Source of the DNA: Novosphingobium panipatense
GTDB lineage: Bacteria > Pseudomonadota > Alphaproteobacteria > Sphingomonadales > Sphingomonadaceae
Assembly: GCF_002149965.1 (NCBI RefSeq)
Contig: NZ_MSQB01000005.1
Coordinates: 201,040 to 246,683 of the forward strand
Length of the DNA stretch: 45,644 nucleotides
Direction of reading: 5' to 3'
Shown here: positions 33,836 to 41,547 of the stretch, in pieces
Numbering within the stretch: position 1 is the first letter of the stretch
Layout of the letters: each line of letters opens with the position of its first letter
Position numbers and translations under genes: made by a program
Notes under the pieces: model-generated
The model's input: the letters and a program-made list of their open reading frames with translations, nothing else
Database searches by the model: none
What the model was told of the DNA's origin: nothing

Positions 33836-36816
33836 GCCTGTTCCTCCACAGCGCCCACCACGTCATCGCAGCGGTCGCAGAGGTCGCCGTCTTCCGAGAC
33901 TTCGGGAAGGTGGCGCCAGCAGCGGCCGCACTTGTGGTCGGTGGAGGGGGTGACGGTCACCTCGTCTCCCTGCCCACGCGTCACTTTCGCGGTGATGAAC
34001 AGTTCGGCCAGATCGGCATCGGGCGCCGAGGCCGGAACCGTGACCGTCGCGGCGAGACTGGAACCGACGATCTTCTCGCGGCGCAGCGGCTCGATCGCTT
34101 CGGTCACCTTCACGCGCAGGGCGCGCAGGTCTGCCCAGCGGGCGGCATCGGCTTCCACGGCGGGAACGTCCGGCCATTCGAGCAGGTGGACGCTCTCGCT
34201 GCCGGGGAAGCGGCTCTGCCAGACTTCCTCGGCGGTGAAGACGGTGACCGGCGCGGCATAGCGCACCAGCGCGTGGAACAGCGTGTCCAGCACGGTGCGA
34301 TAGGCGCGGCGCTTCGGATCGGATGGCGCGTCGCAGTAGAGGCAATCCTTGCGGATATCGAAGAAGAAGGCCGAGAGGTCTTCGTTGCAGAAATCCAGCA
34401 GGGTGCGGACGTAAGTATTGAAGTCGAAGTCCGCGACGGCCTTGCGCAGCGTGGCATCGACGCCTGCGAGCAGCGAGAGCACGTAGCGCTCCAACTCGGG
34501 CATCTCCGAAACCGGCAGCTTCTCGTCGTCCGAGAACCCGTCGAGCGCGCCCAGCAGGTAGCGCATGGTGTTGCGCAGCTTGCGGTACTGGTCGGCCACG
34601 CCCTTCAGGATCTCGTCGCCGATGCGGTGATCCTCGGTATAGTCCACCGAAAGCGCCCAGAGGCGGATGATGTCGGCGCCGTTGGTCTCCATCACCTTGA
34701 TCGGGCTGATGGTGTTGCCGAGCGACTTCGACATCTTGAAGCCCTTGGCATCCATCGTGAAGCCGTGGGTCAAGACCGCCTTGTAGGGCGCATGGCCGCG
34801 CGTGGCGCAGCTCTCGAGCAGCGAGGACTGGAACCAGCCGCGATGCTGGTCGCTGCCTTCCAGATAGAGGTCGGCGGTCGGGCCGACGTGATCCTCGGCC
34901 GGCACCAGTTCGGGCCAGCGACCGGATTCGAGCACGAAAGCGTGGGTCGAGCCGGAATCGAACCAGACGTCGAGAATGTCGACGACGCGCTCGTAGTCAT
35001 CGGCGCTATATTTGGTGCCGAGGTATTCCTGCGCGCGCGCGTCCGACCAGGCATCGACGCCGATCTCGCGGATGGCGGCGATGATGCGGGCGTTCACTTC
35101 GGCATCGACGAGGTATTCGCCGCTCTTGCGATCGACGAACAGCGTGATCGGCACGCCCCAGGCGCGCTGGCGCGAAAGCACCCAGTCCGGGCGGCCTTCG
35201 ACCATGGCGCCGATGCGGTTGCGGCCCTTTTCGGGGACGAAGCGCGTCTCTGCGATGGCGTCGAGCGCGGCTTCGCGCAGCGTCGGCGAGGCTTCGGCGG
35301 TCTCGTCCTGCGGATCGATGGCGCCGCCTTCGCCTTCCCAGCGGCGCTCGGCGCGGGTCTTGGAGGGCAGGTGGCCGAGCACCTTGTCCATCGGCACGAA
35401 CCACTGCGGCGTGCAGCGGAAGATCACCTTGGCCTTGGAGCGCCACGAGTGCGGGTAGGAGTGCTTGTAGTCGGGCGAAGCCGCCAGCAGTGCGCCAGCT
35501 TCACGCAGGTCCGAGCAGATCGGGCCGTCGGGGGCGTTGAACTTGGGGTTGATGACCGAGCCCTGGCCGCCCAGCCAGCCCCAGTCCTCGCGATACTTGC
35601 CGTCGGCCTCGACCACGAACTTGGGGCCGATGCCGTGCGCCTTGCAGAGCAGGAAGTCGTCCTCGCCATGGTCGGGCGCCATGTGGACGAGGCCGGTGCC
35701 GCTCTCAGTGGTGACGAAATCGCCCGAGAGCAGGGGACGCGGCTCGGCAAAGAAGCCGCCCAGCGCGTGCATCGGATGGCGGGCCTTGGTGCCGGCGAGT
35801 TCGGCGCCTTTGAAGACGCCATGGGTATGCCAGAGGATTGAAGGCAACTTGTTGAACTCAGAAAGTTCCACAACACCCTGTTTTACAACACGCCCCTGCC
35901 AGCTTTCGAGCAGTTCTCGTGCGATCAGGTACTTCTTGTTGAGAATCCGCGAACGGAATGGTGCATCGAAGCCATCGAAAGTGTTGCCTTCGGGCGTTCC
36001 TTCGCCACTTAGACCCACGTTCTCAACTTCAACCAGAACGTACTCAACCTCAGGCCCATAAGCGAGCGCCTGGTTGGTCGGGATCGTCCACGGCGTGGTC
36101 GTCCAGATCACGGCATAGGCACCGACCAGTTCCGGGATCGCGGATTCGGTGATCTCGAAAGCCACGTCGATCTGGGTCGAGACGATGTCCTCGTACTCGA
36201 CTTCGGCTTCGGCCAGCGCGGTCTTTTCGACCGGGCTCCACATCACCGGCTTGGCGCCGCGATAGAGCATGTCGTGCTCTGCGAACTTCAGCAGTTCGGT
36301 GACGATGGTGGCTTCGGCCTGGAAGTCCATGGTGAGGTAGGGCTTGTCCCAGTCACCGTTGACGCCGAGGCGCTTCAGCTGCTCGCGCTGCACGTTCACC
36401 CAGTTCTGGGCATAGGCGCGGCATTCGGCGCGGAATTCCTCTGCCGGAACCTCGTCCTTGTTCTTCTTCTTCTTGCGGTACTCTTCCTCGACCTTCCACT
36501 CGATGGGGAGGCCGTGGCAGTCCCAGCCGGGGACGTAGGGTGCGTTCTTGCCCAGCAGGGTCTGGGTGCGCACGACCATGTCCTTGAGAATGTGGTTCAG
36601 CGCGTGGCCGATGTGCATGTCGCCGTTCGCGTAGGGCGGGCCGTCATGCAGCACGAACTTCTCGCGGCCCGCGCGGGCCTCGCGGGTCTTGGCGTAAATG
36701 TCCTGTTCCTGCCAGCGCGCAAGAATACCCGGCTCCTTCTGCGGGAGCCCGGCCTTCATGGGGAAATCGGTCTTCGGCAGGAAGACGGTCGATCGATAAT
36801 CGCGCTGTTCGGTCAT
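33832..36816 (-). CDS. ileS: Isoleucyl-tRNA synthetase
   Basis: Class I aminoacyl-tRNA synthetase charging tRNA-Ile, 994 residues, cytosolic. HIGH is at 68-71 (DMHIGHALN), the CP1 editing domain contains TTTPWTIPTNQAL (about 240-252) and GTGLVHMAPDHGEDD. KMSKS is at about 693-697 (FKMSKSLGN). The C-terminal zinc motif CGRC...CDRC (about 960-985) is complete. Residues about 253-330 inside CP1 are longer than in E. coli IleRS and are encoded by a stretch of clearly lower GC (35826-36060; see findings). Start ATG at 36816. Coupled to lspA by GTGA overlap; ribF lies upstream beyond a 239-base gap with a REP-like repeat. Confidence 0.96.
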   Translation of the reverse strand: MTEQRDYRSTVFLPKTDFPMKAGLPQKEPGILARWQEQDIYAKTREARAGREKFVLHDGPPYANGDMHIGHALNHILKDMVVRTQTLLGKNAPYVPGWDCHGLPIEWKVEEEYRKKKKNKDEVPAEEFRAECRAYAQNWVNVQREQLKRLGVNGDWDKPYLTMDFQAEATIVTELLKFAEHDMLYRGAKPVMWSPVEKTALAEAEVEYEDIVSTQIDVAFEITESAIPELVGAYAVIWTTTPWTIPTNQALAYGPEVEYVLVEVENVGLSGEGTPEGNTFDGFDAPFRSRILNKKYLIARELLESWQGRVVKQGVVELSEFNKLPSILWHTHGVFKGAELAGTKARHPMHALGGFFAEPRPLLSGDFVTTESGTGLVHMAPDHGEDDFLLCKAHGIGPKFVVEADGKYREDWGWLGGQGSVINPKFNAPDGPICSDLREAGALLAASPDYKHSYPHSWRSKAKVIFRCTPQWFVPMDKVLGHLPSKTRAERRWEGEGGAIDPQDETAEASPTLREAALDAIAETRFVPEKGRNRIGAMVEGRPDWVLSRQRAWGVPITLFVDRKSGEYLVDAEVNARIIAAIREIGVDAWSDARAQEYLGTKYSADDYERVVDILDVWFDSGSTHAFVLESGRWPELVPAEDHVGPTADLYLEGSDQHRGWFQSSLLESCATRGHAPYKAVLTHGFTMDAKGFKMSKSLGNTISPIKVMETNGADIIRLWALSVDYTEDHRIGDEILKGVADQYRKLRNTMRYLLGALDGFSDDEKLPVSEMPELERYVLSLLAGVDATLRKAVADFDFNTYVRTLLDFCNEDLSAFFFDIRKDCLYCDAPSDPKRRAYRTVLDTLFHALVRYAAPVTVFTAEEVWQSRFPGSESVHLLEWPDVPAVEADAARWADLRALRVKVTEAIEPLRREKIVGSSLAATVTVPASAPDADLAELFITAKVTRGQGDEVTVTPSTDHKCGRCWRHLPEVSEDGDLCDRCDDVVGAVEEQA

Positions 36817-36924
36817 ATGCGCTGCGCACTAGAGCAAATGCGCGGATGTTGGAAGGGTTCGCGCACATGGCGAGGTACGGACTTGGGGCGGTCGTGGCGA
36901 AGGGGAAACCTCTCCCCACGCACT

Positions 36925-37016
36925 CGTCATCCTGAACTCGTTTCAGGATCCATCGCGCGCCACCGACCGGACGGTGCGTGTGGAGGAATGGATCCTGAAA
37001 CAAGTTCAGGATGACG
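36925..37016. repeat. REP-like inverted repeat between ribF and ileS
   Basis: Arms of 29 bases at 36925-36953 and 36988-37016 (left begins CGTCATCCTGAACT; one mismatch, C versus A opposite) with an inner hairpin CACCG-N6-CGGTG (36961-36976). The motif 'TCATCCTGAACTTGTTTCAGGATC' type is a widespread intergenic repeat in Sphingomonadales, from memory. It sits in the ribF-ileS spacer and could terminate or stabilise the mRNA between them. Confidence 0.8.
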
Positions 37017-37055
37017 TTGTGGTTAGTGGCGGCCGAGTGTGTGGCGAGCGGGCGT

Positions 37056-37988
37056 TCACCCGATATGCGACAGCAGTTCCCGGGCGCGGTCGCAGTCGCG
37101 GCGCATCTGGGCGACGAGGGCGTCGAGCGAATCGAACTTCGCCTCGGGGCGCAGGAAGTGGTGGAAGGCTACTTCAATCTCCTGGTCGTAGAGATCGCCG
37201 GAGAAGTCGAAGAAATAGGGTTCCAGCAGTTCGATCGGCGGCTCGAAGGTGGGGCGCACGCCCATGTTGGCGGCGCCGGGCAGGATGCGGCCGTCCGGCA
37301 TGCGGCCGGTCACGGCGTAGATGCCGTAGCGCGGGCGCAAGTAGTTGTTCATGTTGATATTGGCGGTGGGGAAGCCGATGGTCCGGCCCAGCTTGCCGCC
37401 GTGCTGCACCACCCCGCGCGCCGCGAAAGGGCGGGTGAGCAGGCGTGCGGCGGTCTCGCACTCGCCCAGCTTCAGCGCGTCGCGGATGCGGCTGGAGGAA
37501 ATCACGCCCTCTGCATCATGCACGGGGCCGACGGTGCGCCCTTCCAGGCCGAAGCCCGCGCCCACTTCGCACAGGACGCGCGGATTGCCGCCGCGGCCCT
37601 TGCCGAAGGTGAAATCCTCTCCTGTGACGACCCCGGCGCAGCCGAGCTGGCGGCCGAGCACCTGTTCCACCCAGTCCGCCGCTTCCATCGAGGCCATGGC
37701 CCGGTCGAAATGGAGCACCAGCATGGCATCGGCACCGGCAGCCTCGAACAGGTCCTGCCGCTGGTCGAGCGTGGTCAGGCGAAACGCGGGGGCGTCGGGT
37801 TTGAACAGGCGGACGGGATGGGGATCGAAAGTCGCGACAATGGCAGGGCGGCCGCGTTCGCGCGCCCAGCGAATCGCTTCGCCGACCACGGCCTGGTGGC
37901 CCTGATGAAACCCGTCGAAATTGCCGAGCGCCAGAATGGCGCCGCGCATCGATTCGGGAAAGGCTTCGCGGTTGTCGAGACGAATCAT
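37056..37988 (-). CDS. ribF: Bifunctional riboflavin kinase/FAD synthetase
   Basis: Makes FMN and FAD from riboflavin in two ATP-dependent steps, 310 residues, cytosolic. N-terminal FMN adenylyltransferase domain (1-175): GNFDGFHQGHQAVV (22-35), TFDPHP (54-59) and the SSSRIR motif (163-168). C-terminal riboflavin kinase domain: LGRTIGFPTANI (199-210), YGIYAV and the end blocks DLYDQEIEV and FLRPEAKF. ATG at 37988. It lies 12 bases downstream of folA in the leftward gene row. Its product supplies flavin to ETF and to the LLM monooxygenase elsewhere in this window, an indirect link only. Confidence 0.94.
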   Translation of the reverse strand: MIRLDNREAFPESMRGAILALGNFDGFHQGHQAVVGEAIRWARERGRPAIVATFDPHPVRLFKPDAPAFRLTTLDQRQDLFEAAGADAMLVLHFDRAMASMEAADWVEQVLGRQLGCAGVVTGEDFTFGKGRGGNPRVLCEVGAGFGLEGRTVGPVHDAEGVISSSRIRDALKLGECETAARLLTRPFAARGVVQHGGKLGRTIGFPTANINMNNYLRPRYGIYAVTGRMPDGRILPGAANMGVRPTFEPPIELLEPYFFDFSGDLYDQEIEVAFHHFLRPEAKFDSLDALVAQMRRDCDRARELLSHIG

Positions 37989-38000
37989 GTCGATTGAGGC

Positions 38001-38486
38001 CTATAAGTCCCGGACCAGCGTTACGAAAGCGTGCGCGGGATAGTCACCGTCCGCCGGATGTTCCTCGCGTGCGGTTTCCCGCCATTCGGGGCCTGTCGCG
38101 GGCATTGCGGTGTCGCCGGGATAGTCGGCGTGGATCTCGGTGAGTTCGATGCGGCGGGCGAGCGGCAGGAACAGCCGGTAGATCTCGGCGCCGCCGATCA
38201 CCGCCACGTCGCCGCCGCCCGCCAGCGCAAGGGCGTCCTCTACCGAATGCGCCACTTCCGCGCCCTCGGCCTGCCATGCGGTATCGCGGGTGAGCACGAT
38301 GTGGCGGCGGCCGGGCAGCGGCGAGGGGAAGCTGTCGAACGTCTTGCGGCCCATGATCATGGGCTTGCCCATCGTCATGGCCTTGAAGCGCCGGAGATCG
38401 GCAGGCAGGCGCCAGGGCAGGGCGCCGTCGCGGCCGATCACGCCGTTCGCGGCGCGGGCGTAGACAAGGAAGAGGTCCTGCGCCAA
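38001..38486 (-). CDS. folA: Dihydrofolate reductase
   Basis: NADPH-dependent reductase making tetrahydrofolate, 161 residues, usual size. ANGVIGRDGALPWRLPADL (13-31), MIMGRKTFDSFP (43-54), VIGGAEIYRLFLP (95-107) and TEIHADYPGD (115-124) are the DHFR landmarks, with D30 in the active-site helix. The start appears to be TTG at 38486, giving MAQDLFLVYA; no ATG fits. It lies 7 bases after purK. Its product feeds the one-carbon pool needed for purine synthesis, which suits its position next to purK/purE. Confidence 0.93.
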   Translation of the reverse strand: MAQDLFLVYARAANGVIGRDGALPWRLPADLRRFKAMTMGKPMIMGRKTFDSFPSPLPGRRHIVLTRDTAWQAEGAEVAHSVEDALALAGGGDVAVIGGAEIYRLFLPLARRIELTEIHADYPGDTAMPATGPEWRETAREEHPADGDYPAHAFVTLVRDL

Positions 38487-38493
38487 GTGCCGG

Positions 38494-39558
38494 TCAGTCG
38501 CGCTGGAAGGTCAGGCGGGTGACGTGGCCCATCTTGCGGCCGGGACGCGCGGCGCCCTTGCCGTAGAGGTGCAGGTGGTTGGCCGGATCGGTGAGGATCG
38601 CCGCCCAGTCATCCGCTTCGTCGCCGATCAGGTTGCGCATTTCCACGGCATCGGCGGCAAGCCCGGTATCGCCCAGCGGCAGCCCGCAGATGGCGCGAAC
38701 GTGATTCTCGAACTGGCTGGTGACCGCGCCCTCGATGGTCCAGTGCCCGGAATTGTGGACGCGGGGCGCCATCTCGTTGAAGACGGGGCCGTTTTCGGTC
38801 GCGAAGAATTCCAGCGTGAGCACGCCCACATAGTCCAGCGCATCGGCCACTTTGGCGGCGAGTTCGCGCGCGGCCGGAACCTGTTCCAGCAGGCGCGCGG
38901 GCGCGGGTACGGTGCTGAGGGCCAGGATGCCGCCTTCATGCACGTTGTGGGCCGAATCGAAGTAGCGGATCTCGCCATCGGCACCCCGGCACAGGATCAC
39001 CGAGAACTCGGCGAAGAACGTGACGAAGCCTTCGTAGATCAGCGGCTGGTCGGGAAGGTCGAGGCCCTCGGCGTCCCCCGCCGTCATGATCCGCCACTGG
39101 CCCTTGCCGTCGTAGCCGTCGCGCCGGGTCTTGAGAATGCCCGGCGCGCCGATCGCGGCGATGGCCTCGACAAGATCGGCGGCCGAATCGACCGGATGGA
39201 ACGGGGCAGGGGTGCCGCCGAGGTCCGTGACGAAGCGCTTCTCGTTGAGCCGGTCCTGCGCCGTTTCGAGCGCGAGGGGCTTTGCCAGCAGCGGCACGTC
39301 ACCCAGCGCGGCGAGCGGGCCGACCGGCACATTCTCGAACTCGTAGGTGACGACCGCGCAGCCTGCGGCGAAGCGGGTCATGGCCTCGGCATCGTCCCAG
39401 GCGGCGCAAGTGAATTCCGCGCTGACTTCGGCGGCGATCGAATCGGCTTCGGGGGCGTAGATATGGCTGCGGTAGCCAAGCTGGGCCGCGGCCATCGCGA
39501 TCATGCGGCCGAGCTGGCCGCCGCCGAGGATGCCGATGGTTTCGCCGGGAGGGATCAT
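38494..39558 (-). CDS. purK: 5-(carboxyamino)imidazole ribonucleotide synthase
   Basis: ATP-grasp enzyme that carboxylates AIR to N5-CAIR in purine synthesis, 354 residues. GILGGGQLGRMIAMAA (9-24), YEFENVP (72-78), KTRRDGYDGKGQW (141-153), NEMAPRVHNSGHWTIE (255-270) and HLYGKGAARPGRKMGHV at the end are diagnostic. ATG at 39558. It works with PurE, encoded 141 bases upstream; that gap is filled by a REP-like repeat, unusual for partner genes. folA follows after 7 bases. Confidence 0.95.
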   Translation of the reverse strand: MIPPGETIGILGGGQLGRMIAMAAAQLGYRSHIYAPEADSIAAEVSAEFTCAAWDDAEAMTRFAAGCAVVTYEFENVPVGPLAALGDVPLLAKPLALETAQDRLNEKRFVTDLGGTPAPFHPVDSAADLVEAIAAIGAPGILKTRRDGYDGKGQWRIMTAGDAEGLDLPDQPLIYEGFVTFFAEFSVILCRGADGEIRYFDSAHNVHEGGILALSTVPAPARLLEQVPAARELAAKVADALDYVGVLTLEFFATENGPVFNEMAPRVHNSGHWTIEGAVTSQFENHVRAICGLPLGDTGLAADAVEMRNLIGDEADDWAAILTDPANHLHLYGKGAARPGRKMGHVTRLTFQRD

Positions 39559-39583
39559 CTTTGGGACTCGTTGCGTGCAGGCC

Positions 39584-39660
39584 CTTCGACAAGCTCAGGG
39601 CGAGCGGACTTCTATTCATTCGGATAACACCGTTACCCGCTCATGCTGAGCCTGTCGAAG
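39584..39660. repeat. REP-like inverted repeat between purE and purK
   Basis: Imperfect arms at 39584-39607 (begins CTTCGACAAGCTCAGGG) and 39637-39660 (ends CTGAGCCTGTCGAAG) around a 29-base AT-richer centre. The TTCGACAAGCTCAGG word is a widely dispersed proteobacterial repeat, from memory. It lies inside a presumed operon. Confidence 0.75.
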
Positions 39661-39699
39661 CATCATGCCCGAGCTGGCAAAACAGCCGGGCCGAAGCAA

Positions 39700-40188
39700 T
39701 CAGACCGGCTTTTCCGCCACGCTCGCCGTCTGGTCTGCGCGGAAGGTCTTGAGGCGCTCGGCCAGGGCCGGGTCGGAGGTGGCGAGGATCGCGGCGGCCA
39801 GCAGGCCCGCATTGGCCGCGCCCGCCTCGCCGATCGCCAGGGTGCCGACCGGAATGCCGGCGGGCATCTGCACGATCGAGAGCAGGCTGTCCTGCCCCGA
39901 AAGCGCCTTCGACTGCACCGGCACGCCCAGCACGGGAAGATGCGTCATCGAAGCGATCATGCCGGGCAGGTGGGCGGCGCCCCCCGCTCCGGCGATCACC
40001 ACCTTGAAGCCTTCGCCGTCCGCGCCTTTGGCGAAATCGACCAGACGCTCGGGCGTGCGGTGCGCCGAGACGATCCGGGCGTCATAGGCGACGCCCAGCT
40101 TGTCCAGCATCTCGGCCGCGCGGATCATGGTAGGCCAGTCGGACTGGCTACCCATGACGATGGCAACAGGAGCCCCCACCCCGCTCAT
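39700..40188 (-). CDS. purE: N5-carboxyaminoimidazole ribonucleotide mutase
   Basis: Class I PurE, converting N5-CAIR to CAIR, 162 residues. [12 protein letters not shown] (10-21) is the N-terminal substrate loop, followed by SAHRTPERL (40-48), [16 protein letters not shown] (65-80), and [28 protein letters not shown] (86-113, in parts). All class I residues seen. Start ATG at 40188; the gpmA stop is one base upstream, so the two are tightly linked. Pairs functionally with PurK. Confidence 0.95.
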   Translation of the reverse strand: MSGVGAPVAIVMGSQSDWPTMIRAAEMLDKLGVAYDARIVSAHRTPERLVDFAKGADGEGFKVVIAGAGGAAHLPGMIASMTHLPVLGVPVQSKALSGQDSLLSIVQMPAGIPVGTLAIGEAGAANAGLLAAAILATSDPALAERLKTFRADQTASVAEKPV

Positions 40189-40189
40189 A

Positions 40190-40876
40190 TCAACGCTCCG
40201 ACAGGTAGTAGCGGTCGAGCACCGCGAGATCGTCCGCCAGTTCGTAGACGATCGGCTGGCCGGTCGGGATTTCGAGGCCGGTGATCTCGTCGTCCGAGAT
40301 GCCGGACAGGTGCTTCACCAGTGCGCGCAGGCTGTTGCCGTGGGCCGAGATCAGCACGTCGGTACCGGCCTTGAGGTGCGGCACGATCGAGCCTTCGTAG
40401 TAAGGCAGGACGCGGGCGATGGTGTCCTTCAGGCTTTCGGTCTGCGGCACGTCGATCCCGGCATAGCGCGGGTCGGTGGAGAGATCGAACTCGCTGCCGA
40501 TCTCGAGCACCGGCGGCGGGGTGTCGAAGCTGCGGCGCCAGATCTTGACCTGCTCGTCGCCGTGCTTCGCCGCGGTCTCGGCCTTGTTGAGGCCGGTGAG
40601 GCCGCCGTAGTGGCGTTCGTTGAGGCGCCAGTCCTTGGTCTCGGGGATCCACAGCAGGCCAGCGGCTTCCAGGGCGAGATGCAGCGTGCGGATCGCGCGG
40701 GTCTGGAGCGAGGTGAAGGCGACGGCGGGCGCCAGGCCCTTTTCCTTCAGCAGGGTGCCGGCGGCGCGGGCTTCTTCCTCACCCTTTTCGGTAAGGTCTA
40801 CGTCCCACCAGCCGGTGAAGCGGTTTTCGAGATTCCATTGGCTCTGGCCGTGGCGGACGAGGATCAGGCGAGGCAA
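40190..40876 (-). CDS. gpmA: 2,3-bisphosphoglycerate-dependent phosphoglycerate mutase
   Basis: Glycolytic/gluconeogenic enzyme interconverting 3- and 2-phosphoglycerate, 228 residues. [12 protein letters not shown] (4-15) holds the phosphohistidine H9. [29 protein letters not shown] (catalytic Glu) and [17 protein letters not shown] (second His) are all typical of the cofactor-dependent enzyme. The start is TTG at 40876 with GGGAG 8 bases upstream; no ATG fits. First gene of the leftward row gpmA-purE-purK-folA-ribF. Confidence 0.94.
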   Translation of the reverse strand: MPRLILVRHGQSQWNLENRFTGWWDVDLTEKGEEEARAAGTLLKEKGLAPAVAFTSLQTRAIRTLHLALEAAGLLWIPETKDWRLNERHYGGLTGLNKAETAAKHGDEQVKIWRRSFDTPPPVLEIGSEFDLSTDPRYAGIDVPQTESLKDTIARVLPYYEGSIVPHLKAGTDVLISAHGNSLRALVKHLSGISDDEITGLEIPTGQPIVYELADDLAVLDRYYLSER

Positions 40877-40954
40877 GGCGTACTCCCAGGTCTCAGCGGC
40901 GATCCCCTCGGGAAACGCCCGTTGGCAGACTGACTCTATGTCTGGGCGCAGCCC

Positions 40955-41131
40955 CTAGCTTTCCGGCGCCGGTTTGGAAAGACCGCCTGATTCGTTTTCA
41001 TGACCTGATTCGGAAGAGGAGGCGGATTCGTCGGCGGAGGAGATGGCCCGCGCCTGCGCTTTGCGGCGGCGAAGATTTTCACGAAGCTTGGCGGCAAGCC
41101 GTTCCTCGCGGGAATGCGCGGTATTCGTCAT
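40955..41131 (-). CDS. Small conserved charged protein
   Basis: A 58-residue product: a basic amphipathic helix (REERLAAKLRENLRRRKAQAR, residues 8-28, given in part) followed by a Ser/Glu-rich disordered tail. Short proteins with this helix are common in sphingomonads next to housekeeping genes; function unknown. ATG at 41131 is preferred. The frame stays open to 41275 (an extra basic, hydrophobic leader MSVTAKIVKRLLRILF), a less likely start. It ends 78 bases before the gpmA start, in the same direction. Confidence 0.62.
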   Translation of the reverse strand: MTNTAHSREERLAAKLRENLRRRKAQARAISSADESASSSESGHENESGGLSKPAPES

Positions 41132-41287
41132 GGTCAGGGCGTCTTTCGAGGGGCCTTGGAGTGGGCTTGAAATGGCTTTCTGAAAAAGAATGCGCAAGAG
41201 GCGCTTGACAATCTTCGCGGTCACGGACATTAGCGCGCCCCTGCCCCGGGTCGCCGGGACAAGCGCTTCCGGCAACGGAAATCAGGC

Positions 41288-41362
41288 GCTGCTGTAGCTC
41301 AGTGGTAGAGCGCGTCATTGGTAATGACGAGGTCGGGAGTTCAATCCTCCCCAGCAGCACCA
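41288..41362 (+). tRNA. tRNA-Thr (GGT)
   Basis: Complete cloverleaf: acceptor GCTGCTG (41288-41294) pairs with CAGCAGC (41352-41358). D arm GCTC-AGTGGTAGA-GCGC-like, anticodon stem CGTCA/TGACG around loop TTGGTAA with anticodon GGT at 41320-41322, and T arm GGGAG-TTCAATC-CTCCC. A discriminator at 41359 and encoded CCA at 41360-41362. Reads ACC and ACU codons. Confidence 0.96.
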
Positions 41363-41407
41363 TTCTCCCCCATATCGAGAATTGGTGATCCCGTAGCAAG
41401 CTGCGGA

Positions 41408-41423
41408 TGTTCCACGTGAAAAC
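41408..41423 (+). other. parS-like sequence
   Basis: TGTTCCACGTGAAAAC agrees with the ParB-binding consensus TGTTNCACGTGAAACA at all positions except the last two. A true parS is a 16-base palindrome; here the right flank is degenerate. A second CACGT-GAAA-ACGTG inverted repeat overlaps (41413-41426). Likely chance or a weak site; no parAB or oriC gene is in the window. Confidence 0.3.
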
Positions 41424-41457
41424 GTGTGAACTGTGACTTTTTTGCTGCACCGCAGCG

Positions 41458-41512
41458 CTGTCACGAAAGTGCCATCCCATTGGCACCTAACTGTCACGAA
41501 CCCTGCCTAGAC
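41458..41512 (+). promoter_or_regulatory. PHO-box array and -10 element of the receptor-phytase operon
   Basis: Four 7-base units start exactly 11 bases apart: CTGTCAC (41458), GTGCCAT (41469), TTGGCAC (41480), CTGTCAC (41491). Each is separated by 4 bases, as in PhoB sites (CTGTCAT-N4 repeats). The outer two match fully, the inner two at 5 of 7. A -10-like CTAGAC at 41507-41512 lies 9 bases after the last unit, where PhoB-dependent promoters have theirs, and 35 bases before the receptor ATG. This predicts induction by phosphate starvation. Confidence 0.75.
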
Positions 41513-41547
41513 GCGCCGCAATTCGTTGCAAAACAGGGTTCCAGTAC

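Noticed and set aside
33910..35841. A 643-codon plus-strand frame opposite ileS
   Set aside because: Shadow of ileS with no recognisable domains.
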